NCBI GenBank assembly: GCA_049366695.1
Contig: JBMNCR010000022.1
Span: 1-28,478 of the forward strand
DNA: 28,478 bases
From: JBMNCR01 sp049366695
Lineage (GTDB): Bacteria > Bacillota > Clostridia > Eubacteriales > Alkalibacteraceae
Direction of reading: 5' to 3'
Under the pieces are notes generated by a model. The model saw only the letters and a list, made by a program, of their open reading frames with translations, was not told where the DNA came from and did not search any database. Below, one piece after another: positions 1 to 6,556 of the stretch. The number at the start of each line of letters is the position of its first letter. Positions within the stretch are counted from its first letter, which is position 1. The position numbers and the translations under genes are program-made.

Positions 1-1071
1 CCAATAGGACCTATAATGATGATAGATACTGCTGGTTTAAGCGATACATCAAAATTAGGCGAGTTAAGAAGAGAAAAGACAATAGAAGTATTAAATAAAA
101 CTGATATAGCTATCCTAGTTATAGACCCTACATACTCAAATTTAATATTAGAGAAAGATTTGGTATCACAACTAAATAAAAAAAATATCCCTGTATTAGG
201 AGTTTTAAATAAAATTGACCTTATAAAAGAATCAAAAGAAATTAAAAAAGAGCTTGAAAAACACTTAGATATAAATTTTATTTCACTATCCAATAAAGAT
301 AATAAAAGTATAGATTTACTTAAATCTACTCTAGCAAAAATAATACCTAATGAAGACGACAAATTTAAAATAGTAGGTGATTTAATTTCACCAGGTGATT
401 TTGTTGTCCTTGTAACTCCAATCGACAAAGCTGCACCAAAAGGTAGACTTATTTTACCTCAACAACAAACAATAAGAGATATTCTTGAAAGCGATGCTAT
501 GGCAATTGTTACAAAAGAATTTGAGTTAAGAGACACTTTATTAAAGCTTGGTACCAAACCTAAACTTGTTATTACTGATTCTCAAGTTTTTCTTAAAGTA
601 TCGGCAGATACACCAAAAAATATTTTGATGACATCCTTTTCCATTTTATTTGCTAGATATAAAGGAGATCTTAATTCTCTGATACTAGGAGCTAAGAAAA
701 TTGCAAAATTAAAAGATGGTGACAGAATACTTATAGCAGAAGGTTGTACACATCATCATCAGTCTGATGATATTGGTACTGTAAAAATACCTCGTTGGAT
801 CAGACAATTAACAGGTAAAAAATTAGAATTTCATCACGTATCTGGAGTACAATTCACTAAAGATATACAACAATTTTCGCTTATAGTCCATTGTGGTGGA
901 TGTATGTTAAACAAAAGAGGAATGATGCACAGGATTGACTCAGCAAATGAGTTTTCCGTTCCTATAGTTAATTATGGAGTATTAATAGCTTATGTGCATG
1001 GAATCTTAGACAGAGCATTAGAACCATTTCCTTTAGCAAAAATCATATGGAATAAAAAGGAGTTAATATAA
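1..1071 (+). CDS. hydF: [FeFe]-hydrogenase maturation GTPase HydF (5' end outside window)
   Basis: HydF is the cytoplasmic GTPase and scaffold that carries the precursor of the H-cluster 2Fe subcluster and delivers it to apo-hydrogenase; HydE and HydG build that precursor. The reading frame is open from base 1, so the N-terminus with the Walker A loop is missing. Visible are the GTPase G3 motif DTAG (bases 25-36), the G4 motif NKID (208-219), and the C-terminal iron-sulfur ligand set: Cys-x-His at 745-753, then His-Cys-x-x-Cys at 889-903, about 45 residues later, the arrangement known for HydF. Both the GTPase part and the cluster-binding part look intact. The stop is one base before the next gene, so the two are surely co-transcribed. 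The genes that should supply its substrate lie decayed downstream (1335-1836). Confidence 0.96.
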   Translation, partial: PIGPIMMIDTAGLSDTSKLGELRREKTIEVLNKTDIAILVIDPTYSNLILEKDLVSQLNKKNIPVLGVLNKIDLIKESKEIKKELEKHLDINFISLSNKDNKSIDLLKSTLAKIIPNEDDKFKIVGDLISPGDFVVLVTPIDKAAPKGRLILPQQQTIRDILESDAMAIVTKEFELRDTLLKLGTKPKLVITDSQVFLKVSADTPKNILMTSFSILFARYKGDLNSLILGAKKIAKLKDGDRILIAEGCTHHHQSDDIGTVKIPRWIRQLTGKKLEFHHVSGVQFTKDIQQFSLIVHCGGCMLNKRGMMHRIDSANEFSVPIVNYGVLIAYVHGILDRALEPFPLAKIIWNKKELI

Positions 1072-1072
1072 A

Positions 1073-1324
1073 ATGAAAAGAATTGGAGTAGTAGGTATAG
1101 TAATAGAAGAAAAAGAGTCAGTCGAAAAAATAAATAAAATACTACAAGATCACTCTCATATAATATCAGGCAGAATGGGACTACCTCAAATAAACGGAAG
1201 AAATGTAAATATTATTTCTTTAGTAGTGGATGGGACTACAGATGAAATAGGAAGTCTTACTGGAAAACTTGGTTCAATAAATGGCGTTAGTGTAAAAAGT
1301 GCACTATCAAAAAAAAGTTACTAA
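1073..1324 (+). CDS. TM1266-family putative iron-only hydrogenase system regulator
   Basis: This 83-residue protein belongs to the small ACT/NikR-C-like family, TM1266 type, that is found almost only beside hydrogenase maturation genes and is annotated as a putative regulator; its ligand and mechanism are not established. Visible features are the N-terminal beta strand RIGVVGIVIE, the central ISGRMGLP element followed by a strand NIISLVVDGTTDEIG, and the LTGKLGSINGVSVKSA end, all typical of the family. It has no DNA-binding domain. It follows hydF by one base with its ribosome site (AAAAGGAG, about 1055-1062) inside the end of hydF, so translation is probably coupled. The length is normal for the family. 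Confidence 0.88.
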   Translation: MKRIGVVGIVIEEKESVEKINKILQDHSHIISGRMGLPQINGRNVNIISLVVDGTTDEIGSLTGKLGSINGVSVKSALSKKSY

Positions 1325-1334
1325 TATTGAATAG

Positions 1335-1469
1335 ATAGTAAATTCTTGTACTTACTGTGGTATTAAATACAATAATATAATTGCTCTCTATGCAGGAGAA
1401 TACAATAATAATTGCCAAATATATTATATATTACATGCTATGATATTTATATATAATACAAAAATGTAA
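1335..1469 (+). pseudogene. Decayed hydE-like N-terminal fragment (radical SAM cysteine motif)
   Basis: In the frame starting at 1335 the translation reads IVNSCTYCGIKYNN at 1335-1376. This resembles the HydE radical-SAM motif region (N-x-C-x-Y-C-G-I-R). The first of the three cluster cysteines is missing, and a TAG stop at 1332 sits directly upstream. The frame closes with TAA at 1467. Further on, a short stretch reading ALYAGEYNNNC recalls the equivalent HydG region but is too short to assign. With no start, no ribosome site and a broken cluster motif, this cannot be a working gene. It is read as what remains of hydE or of a hydE/hydG junction. Confidence 0.5.
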
Positions 1470-1484
1470 TAAGTATAGTATTAG

Positions 1485-1580
1485 AAAAAAATTAATATAG
1501 CAGCTACTACTATTGAAAACCACAAAAAATATAAAGAAACAGGTATAGGTACTTATATACTCTTTAAAGAAACATACCAT
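1485..1580 (+). pseudogene. hydG fragment (internal piece of the tyrosine lyase HydG)
   Basis: The frame 1485-1580 translates to a 32-residue piece containing INIAATTIENHKKYKETGIG and TYILFKETYH. This is close to the conserved HydG segment that in intact proteins reads like NIAPTTVENYKKIKEAGIGTYILFQETYH. HydG makes the CO and cyanide ligands of the H-cluster from tyrosine. The fragment is bounded by TAG at 1482 and TAG at 1581 and is only a small part of the roughly 470-residue protein. Nearly every residue of the conserved core is kept, so the deletion is probably recent compared with other relics in the window. Confidence 0.8.
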
Positions 1581-1582
1581 TA

Positions 1583-1836
1583 GGAGTTAAAAGTCAAGCA
1601 GTTAATCATATAGCTGAAGACCTTATGTTTTTATTTGAACTCAAACCAGATATAATTGGAATCGATTATTTATGCCTTCACACGGTACCCCATATGAAAA
1701 TGAATCTCCAGACAATTCACAATTAACATTCTGGATATCAGCACTCATACGTATTATAATTACTTGCTCGAGTTGAACCCAATATTTGACTCCATCTCAA
1801 CTTATTGGTACTATAAATAACATATTAGATATCTAA
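1583..1836 (+). pseudogene. hydE fragment (C-terminal half, frameshifted)
   Basis: Frame 1 (1583 to about 1668) reads GVKSQAVNHIAEDLMFLFEL then KPDIIGIDY, matching the HydE stretch GLPGQT-x-EDLADDILF-x-x-EL-D-x-D-M-IGIG. The match then continues in another frame (1669-1773) as MPSHGTPYENESP and LTFWISALIRII, equivalent to HydE P-H-x-DTPL and LTL-x-x-LAL-x-R-I. A TGA stop lies at 1774. The same frame resumes to 1833 with TPSQLIGTI, matching PATTALGTI. The rest of the C-terminus is gone and the adjacent minus-strand gene ends inside the remnant. One frameshift, one stop and missing ends make this a dead copy fused by deletion to the hydG piece just upstream. Confidence 0.75.
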
Positions 1837-2538
1837 ATAATATCCATTTTCTTTAAGCCACTTCTTATATTCTTTATAATTAGGCATAATTAATCTCACT
1901 AAATTCCAGTAATTTTTAGAATGGTTTTTTTCAATCATATGACATATTTCATGAACTACTATGTAATCTATTACTTCTAATGGAGCCATAATTATTCTCC
2001 AATTAAAGAGAAGTTTATTGTCACTCGTACAGCTTCCCCATCGTCTTTTTTGTTCTTTAATCTGTATTTTTTTAGGTAAAATATTAAAATACTTTTGATA
2101 TAAACTTACTCGCTCAGATATAATTTTTTGTCCCATTTCTCGATACCATAATTCTATAGCACCTTTAAGCTTCGCTTTATCAAAATTCGCATACCTAACA
2201 TACAAATTTTCAGATGCAGAACTTATTTTAATCTTTTTTACATCACAATCCTCTACTAACTTAAGGTTATACGCATTTCCCAAATACAAAAATATTTCAT
2301 CTTCAGTAATTTCTTTATTGCCTGTTCTAGTTTCTATATTTTCAACTAAATCTAGCTTCTTTATTATCCAATTTTTCTTTTTTTCTACCATCTTCATAAT
2401 ACTCTCTTGAGTCAATCCTTTAGGAGATATTACAGTAATATTATTTGGTGGACCTACTTTAATCTCCATAGTTTTTCTTTTTCTATAACATACATCAAAA
2501 AATACTTCTTTATCATTATATTTAAAACTTAATCTCAT
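1825..2538 (-). CDS. YgjP-like (DUF45/M48-type) zinc metallopeptidase
   Basis: A 237-residue cytoplasmic protein of the YgjP/DUF45 family, predicted zinc-dependent peptidases related to SprT and M48 proteins; the substrates are unknown. The zinc motif His-Glu-Ile-Cys-His is at about residues 196-200, followed by the family's conserved Asn-His-Ser-Lys-x-Tyr-Trp around 205-211, which supplies the third ligand. The family signature K-R-R-W-G-S-C lies at about 163-169. Length and domain are complete and there is no signal peptide or membrane segment. The ATG at 2538 has a good ribosome site (AAAAGGAG) about 6 bases upstream. It is convergent with the hyd genes, and its last codons overlap the end of the hydE relic. 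Confidence 0.88.
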   Translation of the reverse strand: MRLSFKYNDKEVFFDVCYRKRKTMEIKVGPPNNITVISPKGLTQESIMKMVEKKKNWIIKKLDLVENIETRTGNKEITEDEIFLYLGNAYNLKLVEDCDVKKIKISSASENLYVRYANFDKAKLKGAIELWYREMGQKIISERVSLYQKYFNILPKKIQIKEQKRRWGSCTSDNKLLFNWRIIMAPLEVIDYIVVHEICHMIEKNHSKNYWNLVRLIMPNYKEYKKWLKENGYYLDI

Positions 2539-2587
2539 ATTAAACTCCTTTTATAAATTTACCTTAATGATAATAATAACATATTAC

Positions 2588-2614
2588 TTGACAAAATCAT
2601 TCTTATCTTATAAT
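2588..2614 (+). promoter_or_regulatory. Candidate sigma-A promoter for the riboswitch/exchanger transcript
   Basis: TTGACA at 2588-2593 and TATAAT at 2609-2614 are both perfect consensus hexamers, but the spacing is 15 bases, shorter than the ideal 17. Transcription would start at about 2620-2622, directly in front of the riboswitch-like element. Confidence 0.55.
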
Positions 2615-2621
2615 ATTTATT

Positions 2622-2716
2622 AGATAGAGGGAGTAACTAACCATTATGGGAATAAAGTCGTCATTACGGAAATTATTTTCCCGGCTTTATTGGCAAATTT
2701 GTCTAGTGAGACTCTA
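2622..2716 (+). promoter_or_regulatory. yybP-ykoY-like riboswitch (Mn2+ sensing)
   Basis: The leader carries the conserved pieces of the yybP-ykoY class in order: AGAGGGAGTA near the 5' end (2626-2635), a GTCGTCATTACGG block (2657-2669) before a hairpin with CCCGGC, a GGCAAA segment (2691-2696), and a closing GTGAGACTCT (2706-2715). The first stem can form between TAGAG (2625-2629) and CTCTA (2712-2716). The class is known to bind Mn2+ and to control cation transporters, which fits the CaCA exchanger that follows. The 3' strand of the first stem overlaps the 5' strand of the terminator at 2711-2748, so ligand binding would prevent termination (an ON switch). The class was assigned by recalled consensus, not by a covariance model. 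Confidence 0.72.
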
Positions 2717-2748
2717 CAACTAACTGAGGTTAATTGTAGAGTTTTTTT
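2711..2748 (+). terminator. Rho-independent terminator of the riboswitch expression platform
   Basis: CTCTACAA (2712-2719) pairs perfectly with TTGTAGAG (2734-2741), with an extra A-T pair at the base and a TAA/TTA pair inside, followed by seven T residues (2742-2748). The upstream arm is shared with the closing stem of the riboswitch-like element, so the two structures exclude each other. Confidence 0.85.
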
Positions 2749-2788
2749 AATTAAATATGTAATAATACATTAAAGAAAGGATTAACTT

Positions 2789-3802
2789 ATGGAAGAGTTA
2801 TTATATAATCTATTAAGCGAATCTCATACAATTGTACTAATTTTTGTAATAATCTTTTCACTTATTTCACTAAGTAAAGGTGCTGATATTTTAGTAGATG
2901 AAGCTGTTAGTTTATCTGTTCATTGGAATGTACCAAAAATTGTAATAGGAGCAACAATTATATCATTAGGTACTACTTTACCTGAAGTTTCAGTGTCCGT
3001 ATTAGCAGCTATAAAAGGCAACCCTGATCTAGCTCTTGGAAATGCTATTGGTTCAATCATCGTTGATACTGGCCTAATACTAGGTTTATGCGCCTTAATA
3101 GGAAATTTACATGTAGATAAAACTACTATTGATAAACAAGGAAAAATTCAAGTCATGGCTGCAATATTTTTAGCTATTATTAGCCTTCCTATTTTCTCAA
3201 ATGAAAATACCGGTAAAATTCATCAATGGATGGGATGGATTTTTCTACTTCTACTTATCATATATATTTTTACTTCTATCAAATGGGCCAAAAATACAAA
3301 TACAGTAAATACAGATGATATTTTTACTGAAGAAAAAAGTCCAATAATTATACAATTATTCAAATTGTTTATTGGTATTACCATTGTAATTATCTCTTCG
3401 AGGATTTTAATTCCATCTGTGGAAATTACCGCTATTAGAGTAGGCATTCCTCAAAGTATTATCGCTGCAACTTTGGTGGCTTTTGGTACTAGTTTACCTG
3501 AATTAATTACTTCTGTTACTGCTGTAAAAAAAGGGCATAGTGAAATTGCATTAGGTAATGTTATAGGCGCAGATGTTCTCAATATTTTATTTGTAATAGG
3601 AAGTGCAGCTGCAGTTACTAAGCAGGGTCTAATAGTACCAACAAATTATTATATGCTTCAATTCCCAACCATGTTGATAATATTATTATCTTTTAGATAT
3701 TTTGCTAAAAATAGCAAAACAAAAAAAATTACAAAACTTGAAGGATTGTTTTTAGTAATAATATATCTAATATATTTAATTTTAAACTATGTATTAATTT
3801 AA
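2789..3802 (+). CDS. CaCA-family sodium/calcium (cation) antiporter
   Basis: An integral membrane cation exchanger of 337 residues, the normal size for the bacterial YrbG/NCX-like branch of the CaCA superfamily. The two ion-binding alpha repeats are clear and in opposite halves. Repeat 1 (about residues 54-98) has GATIISLGTTLPEVSVS and GNAIGS; repeat 2 (about 226-271) has LVAFGTSLPELITSV and GNVIGAD. Each half contributes about five membrane helices, joined by a polar loop near residues 160-185. The key acidic residues of both repeats (Glu in LPE) are present. The gene has its own leader with a riboswitch-like element and terminator, pointing to metal-dependent expression. If the element senses Mn2+ the protein may move Mn2+ as well as, or instead of, Ca2+. 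The ATG has an AAAGG site 8 bases upstream. Confidence 0.93.
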   Translation: MEELLYNLLSESHTIVLIFVIIFSLISLSKGADILVDEAVSLSVHWNVPKIVIGATIISLGTTLPEVSVSVLAAIKGNPDLALGNAIGSIIVDTGLILGLCALIGNLHVDKTTIDKQGKIQVMAAIFLAIISLPIFSNENTGKIHQWMGWIFLLLLIIYIFTSIKWAKNTNTVNTDDIFTEEKSPIIIQLFKLFIGITIVIISSRILIPSVEITAIRVGIPQSIIAATLVAFGTSLPELITSVTAVKKGHSEIALGNVIGADVLNILFVIGSAAAVTKQGLIVPTNYYMLQFPTMLIILLSFRYFAKNSKTKKITKLEGLFLVIIYLIYLILNYVLI

Positions 3803-3870
3803 ATATATTATGGTAATTTTTAAAATAAACTTTATATCGTTTTTAAGTAAAGCTAAAGGAGTTCTATAAA

Positions 3871-4149
3871 ATGAAAGAAAAACATTTTACTTATTATACT
3901 AAAAAAATATGTTCAAAAAAAATACATATACGATTAATTGATGACATAGTAAAAGAAGTTATATTTGAAGGTGGATGTGATGGCAATTCAAAAGGAATAA
4001 ATAGATTAGTATCTGGAATGCATATCAATGAAGTTATCACAAGGCTTGAAGGAATAACTTGTGATTCAAAACCAACTTCTTGCCCAGATCAATTATCAAA
4101 AGCTTTAAAAGAAGTAAAATCCAATTTAACAACAGTATTAGATTATTGA
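3871..4149 (+). CDS. TSCPD domain protein (TIGR03905 family)
   Basis: A 92-residue protein made almost entirely of one TSCPD domain. The name-giving motif Thr-Ser-Cys-Pro-Asp is at residues 69-73, and the other conserved block GGCDGNSKG lies at 34-42, with cysteines at 36, 64 and 71. The domain also occurs at the C-terminus of class II (B12-dependent) ribonucleotide reductases, where cysteines are thought to help re-reduction or bind metal. Stand-alone members are common in Clostridia and have no proven function. The gene starts at ATG 3871 behind AAAGGAG and follows the exchanger by 68 bases, so it may share that transcript, but nothing links the two functionally. Confidence 0.87.
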   Translation: MKEKHFTYYTKKICSKKIHIRLIDDIVKEVIFEGGCDGNSKGINRLVSGMHINEVITRLEGITCDSKPTSCPDQLSKALKEVKSNLTTVLDY

Positions 4150-4238
4150 TTATTGCAACATTGTGAAAAATCTAAGAAGATTATAATTTTATCATTTAAT
4201 ATTTACATCACATACAATTAGGATATAATACAATTAAA

Positions 4239-4279
4239 AAACGGTATGAACTCAGTTATTACTGAACTTCATTCCGTTT
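4239..4279. terminator. Bidirectional terminator between convergent genes
   Basis: AAACGG (4239-4244) pairs with CCGTTT (4274-4279), continuing through ATGAA/TTCAT and TCAGT/ACTGA to a TATT loop. On the minus strand it is followed by a run of six T residues, and on the plus strand by a less perfect T-rich tail. It separates the TSCPD gene from the small minus-strand gene. Confidence 0.85.
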
Positions 4280-4307
4280 AGAGCTTTTTATTTTTAATTA
4301 GTCATGT

Positions 4308-4460
4308 TTAACTTGGTCTCGCTTTTTTATTTCCTGTTTTAGATTCCCCTTGTATTTCGGGCACGGGTTTTACTGTGTTTTTCCTAATGTGCATCTTTTT
4401 ATTACTCTCAGTACCATGTGATTCCTTTGGGTCTGGTCTTCTCATACCTGCTTTTGCCAT
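4308..4460 (-). CDS. Small conserved basic protein (50 residues)
   Basis: This small gene encodes 50 residues beginning MAKAGMRRPDPKESHGTES and containing VKPVPEIQGESKTG near its end. The product is strongly basic and rich in Lys, Arg, Pro and Gly, with no membrane segment or cysteine. The sequence style (MRRPDP, HGTESN, VPEIQG) recalls short hypothetical proteins found across clostridial genomes, but I know of no function. The start is well supported by AGAAGGTGAT 6-7 bases before ATG 4460, and a terminator with a T run follows the stop. It stands alone between two hairpins. It is easily missed because of its length. Confidence 0.72.
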   Translation of the reverse strand: MAKAGMRRPDPKESHGTESNKKMHIRKNTVKPVPEIQGESKTGNKKARPS

Positions 4461-4553
4461 TAATATCACCTTCTAATAGTTTTACATTTATTATGTGATA
4501 TGTGTTTAATTATTATTCCAATTAAAACTTTTTATTAAATACTATACCTAGTA

Positions 4554-4590
4554 AAATCCTTCAATAAATAAATTATTTATTGAAGGATTT
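4554..4590. terminator. Perfect 18-bp inverted repeat, terminator of the MATE operon
   Basis: The arms AAATCCTTCAATAAATAA and TTATTTATTGAAGGATTT are exact complements separated by one base. It lies 48 bases beyond the MATE stop codon on the minus strand and continues into TTTTAC, as expected for a transcript end. Confidence 0.75.
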
Positions 4591-4638
4591 GCTTCTTTCA
4601 TAATATATAAAATTAATTTTACTTACATAAATCTTTTT

Positions 4639-5985
4639 TTAAGCTTTTAATACACTAAGTTTTTTCATTTCAAAATATAAAAACAATGCCGTTATAATTG
4701 ATGAAATTAAATCTGCCAAAGGTCCTGCCATTAGAACTCCTTGAAGTCCAAAATATTTTGGGAGAATCAACAAAGCAGGTATTAGTATTAATACTTGTCT
4801 AGATAAGCTTAAAAAAGTCGCATGTTTTGCTTTTCCAACAGCCTGAAAATAGTTCGCTGAAACAATTTGAAACCCTATTATCGGCATAAATATCAAAAAT
4901 ATTTTTATAGCATAAGTTCCAAAATTAATAAGTTCTTGGTCTTTACTATTAAACATCGATATAAGCTGTGCTGGAAAAAAACGAGTTACTAAAAATCCTA
5001 CTACAACAATACTAGTAGCCGCAAATATTGCTAATTTTAAAGTTTCTTTAACTCTATTATATTGTTCAGCACCATAATTATAACCTATTATGGGTTGACT
5101 CCCTTGATTAATTCCAAAAATAGGCATTAGAATTAATGTCATTAAGCTCATTACTACACCCATACCAGAGACAGCTATATCTCCACCATATATTACTAAA
5201 CTATTGTTCATTATGATATTTAATAAACTAGCAGCTAATTGCATTGCAAAGGGTGCTATGCCAATAGATATAATATTTAAAACAATATTTAATTTCAATT
5301 TTAAATTCTCTTTATGTATTTTCAATAAACTTTTTCCACTGAAAAAATAGTGCATTACCCAAAGGGCAGATACTGCCTGAGAAATAATAGTAGCTGTAGC
5401 AGCTCCCCCAATTCCCCATTTAAAAACAAATATAAACAATGGATCTAACAAAGTGTTTAAAACAGCTCCAATTAACATTGTATACATTGCTATCCTAGGA
5501 TTTCCTTCAGATCTAATAAAATTATTCATACCCATACCAATTGATTGAAACACGGCTCCTAAAAGTATTATTTGCAAATAGTCATGAGCATAAGGAATAA
5601 TTGCATCACTGGCACCAAGCACCTTTAGTAAAGGATTCAAAAATATTGATCCTAATATAGTAATACTTAAAGAAATTCCGATTAATAAAACAAGTGCATT
5701 CCCAAATATTACTTCTGCTTCTTCTTTATTTTTTTGACCTAACCTTATTGCTACTAATGAATTAGCCCCTATACCAATAAGCATGGAAAAAGCCATCATA
5801 ACTAACATAACAGGAAATGATATTGTAATCCCTGCAATCCCAAGCGAACCAATTCCATTACCGATAAATATCCTATCTACTACATTATATAATGCATGTA
5901 CTAGCATACCAACAATGGCTGGTATAGAAAATTTTAATAATAATTTTGATACTTCTAACTCTCCTAATTGTTTTGATTTATCCAT
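4639..5985 (-). CDS. MATE-family multidrug efflux transporter (MepA-like)
   Basis: A 448-residue membrane transporter with the two homologous six-helix halves of the MATE family, exporting drugs or toxic organic cations with Na+ or H+ coupling. The start GELEVSKLLLKFSIPAIVGML followed by LYNVVDRIFIGNGIGSLGIAG is the typical MATE opening, and the second-half equivalent (SLLNIIMNNSLVIYGGDIAVSGMGVV, then FGINQGSQPIIGYNYGA) is also present. The layout is closest to the MepA branch of Firmicutes. It lies 33 bases behind a MarR regulator gene on the same strand, as in the known mepR-mepA pair, so self-regulated drug-induced expression is likely. The ATG has AGGAGA 8 bases upstream. Confidence 0.93.
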   Translation of the reverse strand: MDKSKQLGELEVSKLLLKFSIPAIVGMLVHALYNVVDRIFIGNGIGSLGIAGITISFPVMLVMMAFSMLIGIGANSLVAIRLGQKNKEEAEVIFGNALVLLIGISLSITILGSIFLNPLLKVLGASDAIIPYAHDYLQIILLGAVFQSIGMGMNNFIRSEGNPRIAMYTMLIGAVLNTLLDPLFIFVFKWGIGGAATATIISQAVSALWVMHYFFSGKSLLKIHKENLKLKLNIVLNIISIGIAPFAMQLAASLLNIIMNNSLVIYGGDIAVSGMGVVMSLMTLILMPIFGINQGSQPIIGYNYGAEQYNRVKETLKLAIFAATSIVVVGFLVTRFFPAQLISMFNSKDQELINFGTYAIKIFLIFMPIIGFQIVSANYFQAVGKAKHATFLSLSRQVLILIPALLILPKYFGLQGVLMAGPLADLISSIITALFLYFEMKKLSVLKA

Positions 5986-6018
5986 TTACTATCTCCTATT
6001 CTATAAATAATACTATAA

Positions 6019-6462
6019 TTATTTTTTACTTAAGTTATATATTACCTTCAAAAGAAATTTTCTAAATAGAGCTATTTCTTCTTCAGAAAAGCCTTCAACA
6101 AGATCATTATCGTTTTCAATACTTAATTTTTCGAGTTTAGGGATTTGACTCTTAGCTTTTTGAGAAAGGATTATAATACAAGATCGCTTATCCTCCGGAT
6201 TTTTTATTCTTTCAATCCACCCTTGTGATTCCAGTCTTTCAATAATTCCAGAAATAGTTGGTCTATCTTTATGTAACCTTTTCGCGATACAAGCAGGAGT
6301 TAGCAAAGAATTAGATTGTTCTTTTGAACAAATATATATATCTTTAATAACTCTAAATTGACTTGGAGTCAATCCTTCATTAGATAATAAATTAGAAAAA
6401 TTGCATTTTGAAAACATTGCAGCTTTGTGTAGTATGTAACCTAAACTTTTATCCTTGAACAT
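6019..6462 (-). CDS. MarR-family transcriptional repressor
   Basis: A 147-residue winged-helix regulator of the MarR family. The DNA-binding core runs from about residue 55 to 105: helix-turn-helix ACIAKRLHKDRPTISGIIER, then LESQGWIER and the wing KNPEDKRSCIIILS. N- and C-terminal helices form the dimer interface. It is the first gene of a two-gene transcript with the MATE exporter, and two near-identical palindromes lie 24-64 bases upstream of its start, strongly suggesting autorepression relieved by a drug ligand, as known for MepR. The start at 6462 has AAGGAG 9 bases upstream. Confidence 0.92.
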   Translation of the reverse strand: MFKDKSLGYILHKAAMFSKCNFSNLLSNEGLTPSQFRVIKDIYICSKEQSNSLLTPACIAKRLHKDRPTISGIIERLESQGWIERIKNPEDKRSCIIILSQKAKSQIPKLEKLSIENDNDLVEGFSEEEIALFRKFLLKVIYNLSKK

Positions 6463-6486
6463 AATATTTACTCCTTAAAAAAATAG

Positions 6487-6526
6487 TTAGTACACTAATC
6501 AATTACCAATGTAATTAGTATACTAA
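6487..6526. promoter_or_regulatory. Twin palindromic MarR operators
   Basis: TTAGTACACTAA (6487-6498) and TTAGTATACTAA (6515-6526) are 12-bp palindromes differing at one position, with centres 28 bp apart. The outer flanks TAGT/ACTA also match, so the whole block forms a larger inverted repeat. The site sits between the permease stop and the marR start, where the marR-MATE promoter must be. MarR dimers bind palindromes of this kind. Confidence 0.75.
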
Positions 6527-6556
6527 CTACTTATAAAAAAAGCAAGCACTTTTTTA

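Noticed and set aside
1392..1428. HydG-like motif ALYAGEYNNNC directly after the HydE-like cysteine motif
   Set aside because: The resemblance to the HydG N-terminal cluster region is too short and lacks the right cysteines to call separately.
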